Assembly (NCBI GenBank): GCA_910579535.1
Contig: CAJTUR010000009.1
Span: forward strand, 1 to 45,896
Origin: an uncultured Bacilli bacterium
GTDB taxonomy: Bacteria; Bacillota_I; Bacilli_A; RF39; UBA660
Direction: 5' to 3'
Length of the DNA stretch: 45,896 nt
Both the position numbers and the translations under genes were made by a program. The first letter of the stretch is position 1; each line of letters starts with the position of its first letter. Under the pieces are notes generated by a model that saw nothing but the letters and a program-made list of their open reading frames with translations, did not search any database and was not told the DNA's origin. Shown piece after piece: positions 24,474 to 32,410 of this stretch.

Positions 24474-25952
24474 ATGGAAAAAAGTGAAATAATTAAATCG
24501 ATTGCTACTCGAGGTCAAGGTGAGATTTATTTAGGTGTTGTAGGGGCAGTTCGTTGTGGAAAATCGACTTTTATAAAAAGATTTATTGAAAATTTAGTGG
24601 TTCCAAATATTGAAGATGACTATGAAAAAAGAAAATGCTTAGATGAGATTCCCCAAAGTGCTGAGGGAAAAACGATTATGACTACTGAACCTAAGTTTGT
24701 ACCAAGTAGTGGGGCAAAAATTAAGGTTAATGAGTTTGAAACCAGTATTAAGCTCGTGGATTGTGTTGGTTTTGTCATTAAAGGGGCGAATGGCCACATT
24801 GATGAAGATGGAAACCCTCGTATGGTGAAGACGCCTTGGTTTGAAGATAGTGTTACTTTTACAGAAGCAGCTGAGATTGGCACAGAAAAAGTGATTCGTG
24901 ACCACGCGACGATTGGAATTGTGATGACAAGTGATGGCACGATAGGAGAAATTCCAAGAGAAAACTATATTGAAGCCGAAGAAAAAGTTATTAATGAATT
25001 AAAAGAATTAGGCAAACCTTTTATAGTGGTTTTAAATTCTAAAAATAAGGAAAGTCAAACCACACTTAATGTCGCTCAAGAGTTAAGGGAAAACTATGAG
25101 GTTCCAGTTCTTCCTTTAAATGTTTTAGAAATGACTGAAGGAGAAATTCTAAATGTTTTAAAAGAAGCTTTATATGAATTTCAAATTTTAAATATTAAAG
25201 TGAATATTCCAAAATGGGTGCATGTCTTAGATCATAATAATCCAATTAAAAGAGAATATATTGATAAAATAAGGGAAAGCATTACATCAGTGCGTAAAAT
25301 AAGAGATATAGATACTATATTAAATTCTTTTAAAGATTCAGAAGTGATTAATAAAAGCTATATTAGTGAACTTGATTCAGGGGTTGGAGAAGTAACCATT
25401 AATTTAGAGAGTAGTGAAGAGCTCTATAATAAGGTTTTAAAAGATTTGATGGGGGATATGGTTACTACTAAAGCGGGTTTAATTAAAATTTTTACAACTT
25501 ATAAAGATGGAAAAGAAGAATTGGATACGATGAAAGAAGCCCTTAGAATGGCTAAAAGTACAGGCTATGGTATTGTTTATCCTACATTAAAAGATATGAC
25601 GCTTTCAACACCAGAAATTATTAAGCAAGGAAGTCGTTATGGGGTTAAATTAAAAGCGGTTGCTTCAAGTATTCATTTAATGCGTGTGAATGTAGAATCA
25701 ACATTTGAACCTATAATAGGTAGTGAAATACAAAGTAAAGAACTGATTAATTATCTTATGAAAGATTATGAAGTGGATCCAAGTAGTATTTGGAAAAGTG
25801 AAATTTTTGGAAGAAGTTTGGATGTCATTGTTAAAGAGGGGATTCAAGCTAAGCTGTCTGTGATGCCTGATGCCATGCGTTATAAACTGAGTCAAACCGT
25901 TACTAAGATTGTCAATAAAGGGTCAAGCAATTTAATTACCATTGTCATATAA
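24474..25952 (+). CDS. spoIVA: Spore coat basement-layer ATPase SpoIVA
   Basis: SpoIVA polymerises on the forespore surface with ATP hydrolysis and anchors coat and cortex assembly. The 492-aa product has the same length as the Bacillus protein and is alignable throughout. Walker A is GAVRCGKST at 24-32 (Lys30). Other conserved blocks are PQSAEGKTIMTTEPKFVPS, LVDCVGFVIKGA, TDGTIGEI-like MTSDGTIGEIPR, IVVLNSKN, RQGSRYGVKLKA-type and FGRSLDVIVKEGIQAKLSVM near the C-terminus. Walker A has Cys28 where Bacillus subtilis has Thr. RBS AAAGGA is 8 bases upstream. SpoVM and SpoVID are not visible in the window. Confidence 0.96.
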   Translation: MEKSEIIKSIATRGQGEIYLGVVGAVRCGKSTFIKRFIENLVVPNIEDDYEKRKCLDEIPQSAEGKTIMTTEPKFVPSSGAKIKVNEFETSIKLVDCVGFVIKGANGHIDEDGNPRMVKTPWFEDSVTFTEAAEIGTEKVIRDHATIGIVMTSDGTIGEIPRENYIEAEEKVINELKELGKPFIVVLNSKNKESQTTLNVAQELRENYEVPVLPLNVLEMTEGEILNVLKEALYEFQILNIKVNIPKWVHVLDHNNPIKREYIDKIRESITSVRKIRDIDTILNSFKDSEVINKSYISELDSGVGEVTINLESSEELYNKVLKDLMGDMVTTKAGLIKIFTTYKDGKEELDTMKEALRMAKSTGYGIVYPTLKDMTLSTPEIIKQGSRYGVKLKAVASSIHLMRVNVESTFEPIIGSEIQSKELINYLMKDYEVDPSSIWKSEIFGRSLDVIVKEGIQAKLSVMPDAMRYKLSQTVTKIVNKGSSNLITIVI

Positions 25953-25963
25953 GTATAAAATCA

Positions 25964-25991
25964 CTTGTTTTTTCTTGCTTTTATCTATAAT
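25964..25991 (+). promoter_or_regulatory. Promoter of hup
   Basis: CTTGTT/TTGTTT around 25964-25970 and TATAAT at 25986-25991 (15-16 bp spacing). The predicted transcript would begin near 25998, at the foot of a leader hairpin. Confidence 0.55.
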
Positions 25992-25996
25992 ATTTG

Positions 25997-26036
25997 CTAT
26001 TTTTAGTATGTAAGGTTTCAGTCCTTATGAAAATAG
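25997..26036 (+). other. Structured 5' leader of hup mRNA
   Basis: An outer stem CTATTTT/AAAATAG (25997-26003 with 26030-26036) encloses an inner seven-pair stem (26009-26015 with 26023-26029, two wobbles) and loop TTTCAGT. There is a five-base bulge on the left side. There is no T tract, so it is not a terminator. It may protect the 5' end of the mRNA (inference). Confidence 0.5.
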
Positions 26037-26059
26037 AAATTATTGGGAGGTAAAAATTT

Positions 26060-26332
26060 ATGTCAAAACAAGATGTAATAGAAAGAATCGCTGAACAAGC
26101 TGAAATATCAAAAGCAGCAGCAGCTCGTGCTTTAGATGCAGCATTTGATGCCATTACAGAAGGACTTAAAAATGAAGGTAAAGTGACTTTTGTTGGATTT
26201 GGTACTTTTAGTGCTAAAACGAGAGCCGCTCGTGATGGAATTAATCCATTAACAAAAGAAGCTATTAAAATTCCAGCTAAAACGGTTGCTTCATTTAAAG
26301 CTGGAAGTAAACTTAAAGACGCTATTAACTAA
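26060..26332 (+). CDS. hup: DNA-binding protein HU
   Basis: The 90-aa histone-like protein bends and compacts DNA as a dimer. The family signature is complete: SKQDVIERIAEQAEISKAAA, AFDAITEGLK, V.FVGFGTFSAKTRAARDG.NP.T, IPAKTVASFKAGSKLKDAIN. The DNA-contacting arm Pro (INPLT) is present. It is located after spoIVA, the same neighbour as hbs in Bacillus subtilis. RBS GGGAGG is 9 bases upstream. A strong terminator follows. Confidence 0.95.
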   Translation: MSKQDVIERIAEQAEISKAAAARALDAAFDAITEGLKNEGKVTFVGFGTFSAKTRAARDGINPLTKEAIKIPAKTVASFKAGSKLKDAIN

Positions 26333-26347
26333 TGCGTAAGAATTTAT

Positions 26348-26376
26348 AAAGTTAACTTAGGGTTAACTTTTTCTTT
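26348..26376 (+). terminator. Terminator of hup
   Basis: AAAGTTAAC (26348-26356), loop TTAGG, GTTAACTTT (26362-26370), then T residues. Confidence 0.85.
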
Positions 26377-26504
26377 TTATATGATGATTTTTAAGCTGGT
26401 GGAGCATTAAAGATTACTTTATTTTTTCTTATATTCTAGACTTTTACTTTTTACTATTATATAATTTTATAAGAAGCATATTTTTATAATGAAAGAAGGT
26501 AGTA

Positions 26505-27284
26505 ATGAAAAAAAGAGTGTTAAGCGGGATTATAATAACAATTATTACCGTTCCATTATGTTTATTAGGTGGTTTACCTTTTAAAATTTTTTGCTTTCTT
26601 TTAGGAAGTCTTTGTTTGAAAGAGATTCTTTTATTAAAAGAGCACCATCAAAAAATTCCTTTATTTATGGAATTTGTTTGTTTATTAGATTTTTTTCTAA
26701 TTTTATTTTTGGATGAGGTGACTATTTTAGAGAATTCAAAAGTTTTTGTTCTTCTTGTTTTCAGTTTATTTCTTCCTAGTTTGTTTTATAAGGAACATTA
26801 TAATATTCATGATGCAATTTATTTATGTACAATGGTTTTATTTTTGGGAGTCATTTTTAAAACGTTGCAATTGATTCGCATGCGAGGGGTCTGGTATTTA
26901 ATTTATATCGGTTCTATTCCTATTTTTACAGATATTTTTGCGATGCTTTTTGGTAATTTTATGGGTCGTCATAAATTAATACCCAAGATTAGTCCTGGAA
27001 AAACCGTTGAAGGAAGTATAGGTGGGAGTGTTTTAGCCACCATTTTGGCTACTTTGATTTATTTCTATTTTATTCATCAAGCGCCTTTATGGACTGTGGT
27101 AGGTGTTACGCTTCTTTTATCTATTGTTAGTCAATTCAGCGATTTAATGTTTAGTAAAATTAAAAGAGAAAATGGTATTAAAGATTTTAGCCATTTCATT
27201 CCTGGGCATGGTGGCGTTTTAGATCGGATGGATAGTTTGATGCTTGTAACCCTGACTTATTTATGGATAGTGGAATTTATTTAA
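26505..27284 (+). CDS. cdsA: Phosphatidate cytidylyltransferase
   Basis: The enzyme makes CDP-diacylglycerol from phosphatidate and CTP, the branch point of membrane phospholipid synthesis. The 259-aa product has about seven membrane helices. The family signature lies near the C-terminus: FGRHKL-type MGRHKLIPKISPGKTVEGS and KDFSHFIPGHGGVLDRMDSL. RBS AAAGAAGG is 6 bases before the ATG. rseP starts 15 bp downstream, a conserved pair in Bacillota, but neither uppS before it nor dxr between them is present. Confidence 0.93.
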   Translation: MKKRVLSGIIITIITVPLCLLGGLPFKIFCFLLGSLCLKEILLLKEHHQKIPLFMEFVCLLDFFLILFLDEVTILENSKVFVLLVFSLFLPSLFYKEHYNIHDAIYLCTMVLFLGVIFKTLQLIRMRGVWYLIYIGSIPIFTDIFAMLFGNFMGRHKLIPKISPGKTVEGSIGGSVLATILATLIYFYFIHQAPLWTVVGVTLLLSIVSQFSDLMFSKIKRENGIKDFSHFIPGHGGVLDRMDSLMLVTLTYLWIVEFI

Positions 27285-27299
27285 AAGGAGGAAAAAATT

Positions 27300-28370
27300 A
27301 TGTGGTTTTTAAATATTTTATTATTAATTGTTATTTTAGGTATTATTATTTTGATTCATGAGTTTGGTCATTTTATTTGGGCTAAGAAATTTGGTGTACA
27401 TATTTATGAATTCTCACTTGGTATGGGTCCTGTTGTTCATACGCACAAGGGACGTGACGGTATTGATTATAATTTAAGAGCTTTTCCTATCGGAGGATTT
27501 GTTTCTATGGCTGGAGAAGTTTACGATGACGATGATAAAATCAAAAAAGAAGATTTAATGTGTAATAAGAAGTGGTATCAACGTTTAATTATTTTGGTCG
27601 CTGGAGTGGTGAATAACTTTATTTTAGCGATTGTTACGCTTTTTGTTATTGCTTTAATTTGGGGTTCAACACCAACTAAACCTATGATTAGTGAAATTGT
27701 TCCTGATTCAGCGATTTCAAAAGCTGTTTCTAAAGAAACCGTTTTACCGATTGAAGTTGGCGATACGATTACTAAAGTAAATGGTGTTAAAACTCTTTCA
27801 TGGGATAAATTACAAATTGCTTTGTATCGTAAAAATAAGAACGAAACGTATCAATTTGATGTAAAGAAAAGCGATGGTAAAACTTACACCTATGATGTTT
27901 TACCTGATAAACAGAAAAATGAAGATGGAAGCGAAAATAATATTTTTGGCTTTAGAGTAGGGGGAGATGCAGAAAAAGGATTCTTTTCGAGCTTAAAGTT
28001 TGCTTTTTGTAAATTCCAAAGTATTGTTGATTCAATGATTTTGACAATTACAAGTTTATTTACAGGGAAGATTAGTTTAAATTCTTTATCAGGACCTGTA
28101 GGGATTTATGAAGTCGTTGGGCAATCTGTAAGTGTAGGCCTTTCTCAAGTAATTTATATTATGGCTTTTTTAAGCATTAATGTTGGTTTTATTAATATTT
28201 TACCTTTTCCAGCCTTTGATGGTGGACGTGTTTTGTTTTTAATAATTGAAAAGATTAAAAGAAGTCCTGTTAATAGTAAAATTGAAAATACGTTTCATAA
28301 TGTGGGCTTTATCTTAGTTCTTTTATTAATGGTCTATATAACGATACAAGATATTATTAAGTTTTTTTAG
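27300..28370 (+). CDS. rseP: RseP/RasP site-2 intramembrane metalloprotease
   Basis: This zinc protease cleaves membrane-embedded substrates such as anti-sigma factors and signal-peptide remnants. The 356-aa product has HEFGH at 20-24 in the first helix (two His ligands and catalytic Glu21) and a PDZ domain at about 130-200 (EVGDTITKVNGVKTLSWDKL). The third zinc-ligand motif is LPFPAFDGGR, with the Asp ligand near 304, where NPxPxLDGG is usual: Phe and Ala replace common residues without loss of the Asp. There are four membrane segments. RBS AAAGGAGG precedes the ATG. Confidence 0.93.
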   Translation: MWFLNILLLIVILGIIILIHEFGHFIWAKKFGVHIYEFSLGMGPVVHTHKGRDGIDYNLRAFPIGGFVSMAGEVYDDDDKIKKEDLMCNKKWYQRLIILVAGVVNNFILAIVTLFVIALIWGSTPTKPMISEIVPDSAISKAVSKETVLPIEVGDTITKVNGVKTLSWDKLQIALYRKNKNETYQFDVKKSDGKTYTYDVLPDKQKNEDGSENNIFGFRVGGDAEKGFFSSLKFAFCKFQSIVDSMILTITSLFTGKISLNSLSGPVGIYEVVGQSVSVGLSQVIYIMAFLSINVGFINILPFPAFDGGRVLFLIIEKIKRSPVNSKIENTFHNVGFILVLLLMVYITIQDIIKFF

Positions 28371-28394
28371 GGAGGTTATAAAGGAATAGTAACG

Positions 28395-28417
28395 AAATAA
28401 GATGCTTTATTTTTTTA
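28395..28417 (+). terminator. Weak terminator after rseP
   Basis: AAATAA, loop GATGCT, TTATTT followed by T residues. The stem is AT-only. Confidence 0.45.
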
Positions 28418-28435
28418 AAATACTAGACTTAGTTC

Positions 28436-28464
28436 TTGAGTTTTGATTATTATTTTTATATAAT
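28436..28464 (+). promoter_or_regulatory. SigA promoter of ftsA-ftsZ
   Basis: TTGAGT (28436-28441), 17-bp spacer, TATAAT (28459-28464), 26 bases before ftsA. Confidence 0.7.
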
Positions 28465-28490
28465 ATTAGTTAGAAAAATAGGAGAGGCTT

Positions 28491-29735
28491 ATGAGAGAAA
28501 TAATTGCTGGTATGGATATTGGTTCAGATTCGATTAAACTTATTGTTGCCGAAATGGTGCATCAACGAACAAATATTTTAGCGGTTTCAGAAACTCATTC
28601 TAAAGGAATAAAAAAAGGCCTCGTGACAAATAAAGAAGAATTAATGGTTGTTTTAAAAGAGAGTTTAAAAAAATGTGAAGATGTTTTAGGTTTAAAGATT
28701 ACGAAAGTTGCTATTACGGTTCCTAGTTTTGAAGCTGAATTTATGGTAAGTGAAGGAGCTACGACCATAACAAATGAAGATCATGTCATTCGAGGGATTG
28801 ATATTGTAAGAGCTATGCAAGCTTCTATTTATAATCAAGTTCCTAGTGGTTTAGAGATTGTAAGTATTGTACCTACTAGTTTTCGAATTAATAATGATGA
28901 ACAAGTGCGAAATCCTTTAAATATGACTGCTAATAAATTAATGGTTAAAACGGTTGTAAGTATGATACCAAAGAAAAATGTAGATGCGATTATTCAATGT
29001 TTTGATCGTTTAGGTATTGCTGTAATTGATATTTCTATGACTTCAATGGGGGATTATTATGCTGTTAAAAGTTCTAAAATTGAAGACGATACGGGAGCTA
29101 TTATTAATATTGGTGATGAGACCACCACTGTCTCTATTTTTAATAAAGGGGTCCTTACTAATACGTTTGTCCTTGAAATAGGTGGACAAAATATTGATAA
29201 TGATATATCATTTATATATAAGGTAACAAAACATGATGCTAGAAGTTTAAAAGAAAATTTAGGCCTGGCTCATAAGAGAATGGCGAGTGCTTCTGTGTCA
29301 CAACTTGTTACGAATAAATTAGGTGAGCGAATTTCAATTAATCAGTATGAATTAAGTGAAATTATTATGAGTCGATTAGAAGAAATTTTGAACCTTGCAA
29401 AAAAGCAAATTAATTACTTAACAAAAAAAGAAATTCATTATATAATAGTAACGGGTGGAGTAAGCGAAATGCCCGATTTTGAATTAATCTTAGATAATAT
29501 TTTTAGGTCAAATGTTAAAATTGCTACATTACATGAAATAGGTGTTAGAAATAATAAATATTCAGCATGTCTAGGAATTATTAAATATTATAGTAGTAAA
29601 TTAAAATTGCGCGATAAAAAATTTTCCATTTTTTCATTAGAAGAGCAAGAGGAATTAGGTGGAAAACATAAAAAAATGAATATATCTGATCATTCGATTT
29701 TAGGAAAATTGTTTGGGTATTTTTTCGATAATTAA
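28491..29735 (+). CDS. ftsA: Cell division protein FtsA
   Basis: FtsA is an actin-like ATPase that tethers FtsZ to the membrane at the division site. The 414-aa product has phosphate-1 AGMDIGSDSIKLIVAE (about 5-20), the 1C subdomain, a phosphate-2 region (GAIINIGDETTTVSIF), and the adenosine motif VTGGVSEMPDFE. It ends in an amphipathic helix (SILGKLFGYFFDN) of the type that binds membrane. RBS AGGAGAGG is 6 bases upstream. ftsZ follows after 12 bp. No ftsQ/divIB or mur genes lie upstream, so the dcw cluster is split in this genome. Confidence 0.94.
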   Translation: MREIIAGMDIGSDSIKLIVAEMVHQRTNILAVSETHSKGIKKGLVTNKEELMVVLKESLKKCEDVLGLKITKVAITVPSFEAEFMVSEGATTITNEDHVIRGIDIVRAMQASIYNQVPSGLEIVSIVPTSFRINNDEQVRNPLNMTANKLMVKTVVSMIPKKNVDAIIQCFDRLGIAVIDISMTSMGDYYAVKSSKIEDDTGAIINIGDETTTVSIFNKGVLTNTFVLEIGGQNIDNDISFIYKVTKHDARSLKENLGLAHKRMASASVSQLVTNKLGERISINQYELSEIIMSRLEEILNLAKKQINYLTKKEIHYIIVTGGVSEMPDFELILDNIFRSNVKIATLHEIGVRNNKYSACLGIIKYYSSKLKLRDKKFSIFSLEEQEELGGKHKKMNISDHSILGKLFGYFFDN

Positions 29736-29747
29736 GGAGAGTGTTTT

Positions 29748-30821
29748 ATGAACGGACTAGATTTAAATCCAATTGCTAAAATTAAAGTATTTGGTGTTGG
29801 TGGCGGTGGTTGTAATGCCGTTAATAGAATGATTGAAGAAGGCGTTCAAGGTGTGGAATTCTATGTTGTTAATACGGATTTACAAGTATTAGATGCTTCT
29901 AATGCTGAACATAAAATTCAAATTGGAGAAACCATTACTGGTGGACGTGGTGCTGGTTCGAATCCTGAAATTGGAAGAGAGGCCGCTTTAGAAAGTAAAG
30001 CTGAGATAGAAGAAAGTGTAAAAGGCGCAGATATGGTTTTTATTGCTTGCGGTTTAGGTGGTGGAACTGGAACTGGTGCAGCGCCAATTATTGCTGAAAT
30101 TGCTCAGGAACAAGGGGCTTTAACTGTTGGAATTGTTACAAAACCTTTTCGTTTTGAAGGTAAGAGAAGAATGGAACACGCTTTAGTTGGATTAGAAGAA
30201 TTAAAAAAACACGTTGATACTTTAATTATTATTCCAAATGATCGATTGAAAGATATTGTTGATAAAACAACAAGCTTTAAAGTGGCTTTTAAAGAAGTTG
30301 ATAATGTTTTAAGAAGAGGTGTGCAATCGATTTCGGATTTAATTGCTGTTACTGGATTTATCAATTTGGATTTTGCGGATGTTAAAACGGTTATGGAAAA
30401 ATCTGGAACAGCCCTTATTGGGATTGGTATTGCTGATGGAGAAAATCGTGCAGTAGAAGCGGCTGAGCAAGCGGTTTCAAGTGCTCTTTTAGAAACAACA
30501 ATAGAAGGAGCAACAGATGCCATTATTAATGTTACAGGTGGAGATTCTTTAACGCTTACAGAAATTGAAGAAGCGGTTGAAACAGTAAGAACAGCTGCTA
30601 ATAGTGATATTAATATTATTTTTGGAGCGATTCCAAATGCTGATTTAGTAGATGATATTATCGTTACTGTTATTGCAACTGGATTTGATGGAAAAAATAA
30701 TGCCATGAGTGATCTTCCTAAAAGCGGAGGAGAAAATAAAGCTCCAAAAAGAAGAAGTGAAGAAGATTATGACTCAGAATACGATATTCCTCCATTCTTA
30801 AGAAATCACAATGGATTTTAA
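29748..30821 (+). CDS. ftsZ: Cell division GTPase FtsZ
   Basis: This tubulin-like GTPase forms the division ring. The 357-aa product has N-terminal GVGGGGCNAVNRMI, the tubulin signature GGGTGTG at 104-110, the T7 loop NLDFADVKTVM with synergistic Asp residues, and a C-terminal peptide DIPPFLRN that binds FtsA and other partners. The linker is short and charged. RBS AAGGAGAG is 8 bases upstream. A terminator follows immediately. Confidence 0.97.
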   Translation: MNGLDLNPIAKIKVFGVGGGGCNAVNRMIEEGVQGVEFYVVNTDLQVLDASNAEHKIQIGETITGGRGAGSNPEIGREAALESKAEIEESVKGADMVFIACGLGGGTGTGAAPIIAEIAQEQGALTVGIVTKPFRFEGKRRMEHALVGLEELKKHVDTLIIIPNDRLKDIVDKTTSFKVAFKEVDNVLRRGVQSISDLIAVTGFINLDFADVKTVMEKSGTALIGIGIADGENRAVEAAEQAVSSALLETTIEGATDAIINVTGGDSLTLTEIEEAVETVRTAANSDINIIFGAIPNADLVDDIIVTVIATGFDGKNNAMSDLPKSGGENKAPKRRSEEDYDSEYDIPPFLRNHNGF

Positions 30822-30846
30822 AATGCTTTTTAGCATTTTTTATTTT
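30820..30846 (+). terminator. Terminator of ftsAZ
   Basis: AAATGCT (30821-30827), loop TTTT, AGCATTT (30832-30838), with a T tract. Confidence 0.85.
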
Positions 30847-30860
30847 TTTTGAAACTAAAT

Positions 30861-30893
30861 CTGACAAAATAAACTTTCTTTTTTTTATATACT
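30861..30893 (+). promoter_or_regulatory. spoIIG-type promoter (Spo0A/SigA) with long spacer
   Basis: CTGACA (30861-30866) and TATACT (30888-30893) are separated by 21 bp, too long for normal SigA use. The spoIIG promoter of Bacillus subtilis has a similar 22-bp spacing and depends on Spo0A. On the minus strand TTTGTCAGA (30868-30860) matches the 0A box TTTGTCRAA at 8 of 9 positions and overlaps the -35. Confidence 0.5.
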
Positions 30894-30909
30894 TTTTCTA
30901 GGTGATGCC

Positions 30910-31659
30910 ATGAAGATTTATTTAGATTTAATTTTTCTTTTAAATTTTTATTTGGATTTTTTACTGTTAATGGTAACCAATCTTGTTCTTAAAAGGAATG
31001 CTTCCATCAAACGGCTTCTTTTAGGAACTTTGACAGGAAGTCTAACGTTATTTGTTTTATTTTTTCCTGTTTCTTCCTTTTTTTTGTTTTTGGCTAAGAT
31101 TTTTATGGCTTTTGTTATGAACTTTGTGACTTTTGGTTTTCGTGATTTAAAATATTTATTAAATAATGTCAGTTATTTTTATATGATTAGTATTATTTTA
31201 GGAGGGTTTGTTTATTATTTAAATACGGAATTTCCTAGTCAAAATCAAATAATGGTCTGTTTTTTTATTCTAATTTCACCTGTTGTTTTATTTATTTACT
31301 TTCGACAAGTAAAAAAATTTAAAAGCCTTTACCAATTGACTTACACGGTCCTAATTGCTTTAAAAAATGAAAAGTTTACTTTAACAGGTTTTTTAGATAC
31401 AGGAAATAAACTTGTTGATCCAATAACAAATAAACCCATTCTTTTAATTGAGAAAGGGATTATTGACGAGAGTCAAGAGCGTTTTTATTATATTCCTTTT
31501 AATAGTTTAAATAATCATAATTTGGTGAAGTGTTTCAAACCTTTGTATGTGGTTATTAATGAAAAAAAATATAAAAATTATTTAATTGCTATAAGTGACA
31601 AAAAATTTCATTTAGATGGAGTACAATGCTTATTGAATAATTCATTATTGGAGGAATGA
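30910..31659 (+). CDS. spoIIGA: Sporulation sigma-E processing protease SpoIIGA
   Basis: SpoIIGA is a membrane aspartic protease that removes the SigE pro-sequence after a signal from the forespore. The 249-aa product has five hydrophobic segments in the first 130 residues and a C-terminal protease domain. The domain carries FLDTGNKLVDP, with the catalytic Asp163-Thr-Gly, and KPILLIEKG. It is somewhat shorter than the Bacillus protein (about 309 aa). The start follows TAGGTGA. Its stop overlaps the beginning of sigE (ATGA), the conserved operon order. Confidence 0.9.
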   Translation: MKIYLDLIFLLNFYLDFLLLMVTNLVLKRNASIKRLLLGTLTGSLTLFVLFFPVSSFFLFLAKIFMAFVMNFVTFGFRDLKYLLNNVSYFYMISIILGGFVYYLNTEFPSQNQIMVCFFILISPVVLFIYFRQVKKFKSLYQLTYTVLIALKNEKFTLTGFLDTGNKLVDPITNKPILLIEKGIIDESQERFYYIPFNSLNNHNLVKCFKPLYVVINEKKYKNYLIAISDKKFHLDGVQCLLNNSLLEE

Positions 31660-31661
31660 TT

Positions 31662-32345
31662 ATGTTTAAAAAATTGTTGTTATGGTTGAAAACAAAATAT
31701 TCACAAGTTTTCTTTGTGGGAAGTACTGATAAGTTACCCCCACCACTTAGTAAGGAAGAAGAGCTTTCTTATTTAATTCAGTTTCAAAATGGTGATTTAG
31801 GAGCTCGAGATAAGTTAATTGAACACAATTTAAGACTTGTCGTTTTCTTGGCTAAAAAATATGAAAGTTCTGGTTATGATATTGAAGATTTAGTGAGTAT
31901 TGGTTCGATTGGTTTAATTAAAGGAATCAATACTTATAAAATTGATAAAAATATTAAACTCGCTACCTATGCTTCCCGTTGTATTGCTAATGAAATTTTA
32001 ATGTTTTTACGTAAGAATAAAAGAAGAAAGACCGAAATCTCTTTCGAGGATGCACTTAATTACGATTCTGAAGGTAATGAACTTCATTTGGAAGACATTC
32101 TAGGAACGGATGAAGATATTGTGATTAAAGAATTTGAAAATGCCATGGATAAAAAAGTGCTTACGGAGGAAATTAATAAGTTAGATAAGCGTGATAAACA
32201 AATAATGATGTTAAGATATGGACTAAATAATACTTTAGAGTATACACAAAAAGAAGTGGCTGAAATGTTAGGAATTAGTCAGTCTTATATTTCTAGAATT
32301 GAAAAAAAAGTGATTAAAAATTTAAAAAACATTATTAAGACTTAA
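31662..32345 (+). CDS. sigE: Early mother-cell sporulation sigma factor E (pro-form)
   Basis: The 227-aa product has sigma-70 regions 2-4: RDKLIEHNLRLVVFLAKKY (2.1), DLVSIGSIGLIKGI, IKLATYASRCIANEILM (2.3-2.4), and a region-4 HTH TQKEVAEMLGISQSYISRIE. The N-terminus has a short basic-hydrophobic pro-sequence (FKKLLLWLKTKYSQVFFVG) before DKLPPPLS, as in pro-SigE. I chose the ATG at 31662, 7 bases after TTGGAGG; an in-frame ATG at 31656 is too close. The stop is followed by a terminator. sigG, next to sigE in Bacillus, is absent here; spoVAC follows. Confidence 0.94.
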   Translation: MFKKLLLWLKTKYSQVFFVGSTDKLPPPLSKEEELSYLIQFQNGDLGARDKLIEHNLRLVVFLAKKYESSGYDIEDLVSIGSIGLIKGINTYKIDKNIKLATYASRCIANEILMFLRKNKRRKTEISFEDALNYDSEGNELHLEDILGTDEDIVIKEFENAMDKKVLTEEINKLDKRDKQIMMLRYGLNNTLEYTQKEVAEMLGISQSYISRIEKKVIKNLKNIIKT

Positions 32346-32358
32346 AAAGGTCTTTTTT
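32337..32358 (+). terminator. Terminator of spoIIGA-sigE
   Basis: AAGAC (32337-32341), eight-base loop, GTCTT (32350-32354), then T residues. Confidence 0.6.
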
Positions 32359-32362
32359 CTTT

Positions 32363-32393
32363 TGTATAAAAATGATTCATTATTTCCATAATA
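32363..32393 (+). promoter_or_regulatory. Forespore (SigG/SigF-type) promoter of spoVA
   Basis: TGTATA (32363-32368), exactly 18 bp, CATAATA (32387-32393). This fits the SigG pattern GNATA...CATNNTA. spoVA is a SigG operon in Bacillus, so motif and gene agree. Confidence 0.65.
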
Positions 32394-32410
32394 AAAATGG
32401 AGGGTACTAA

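Noticed and set aside
24620..24940. Minus-strand frames of 88 and 106 codons inside spoIVA
   Set aside because: Both oppose the conserved nucleotide-binding region of spoIVA and encode nothing recognisable.
30104..30706. A 200-codon open frame on the minus strand opposite ftsZ
   Set aside because: It is a shadow of the strongly conserved ftsZ frame; its Ser/Ile/Val-rich translation has no motif and no RBS.
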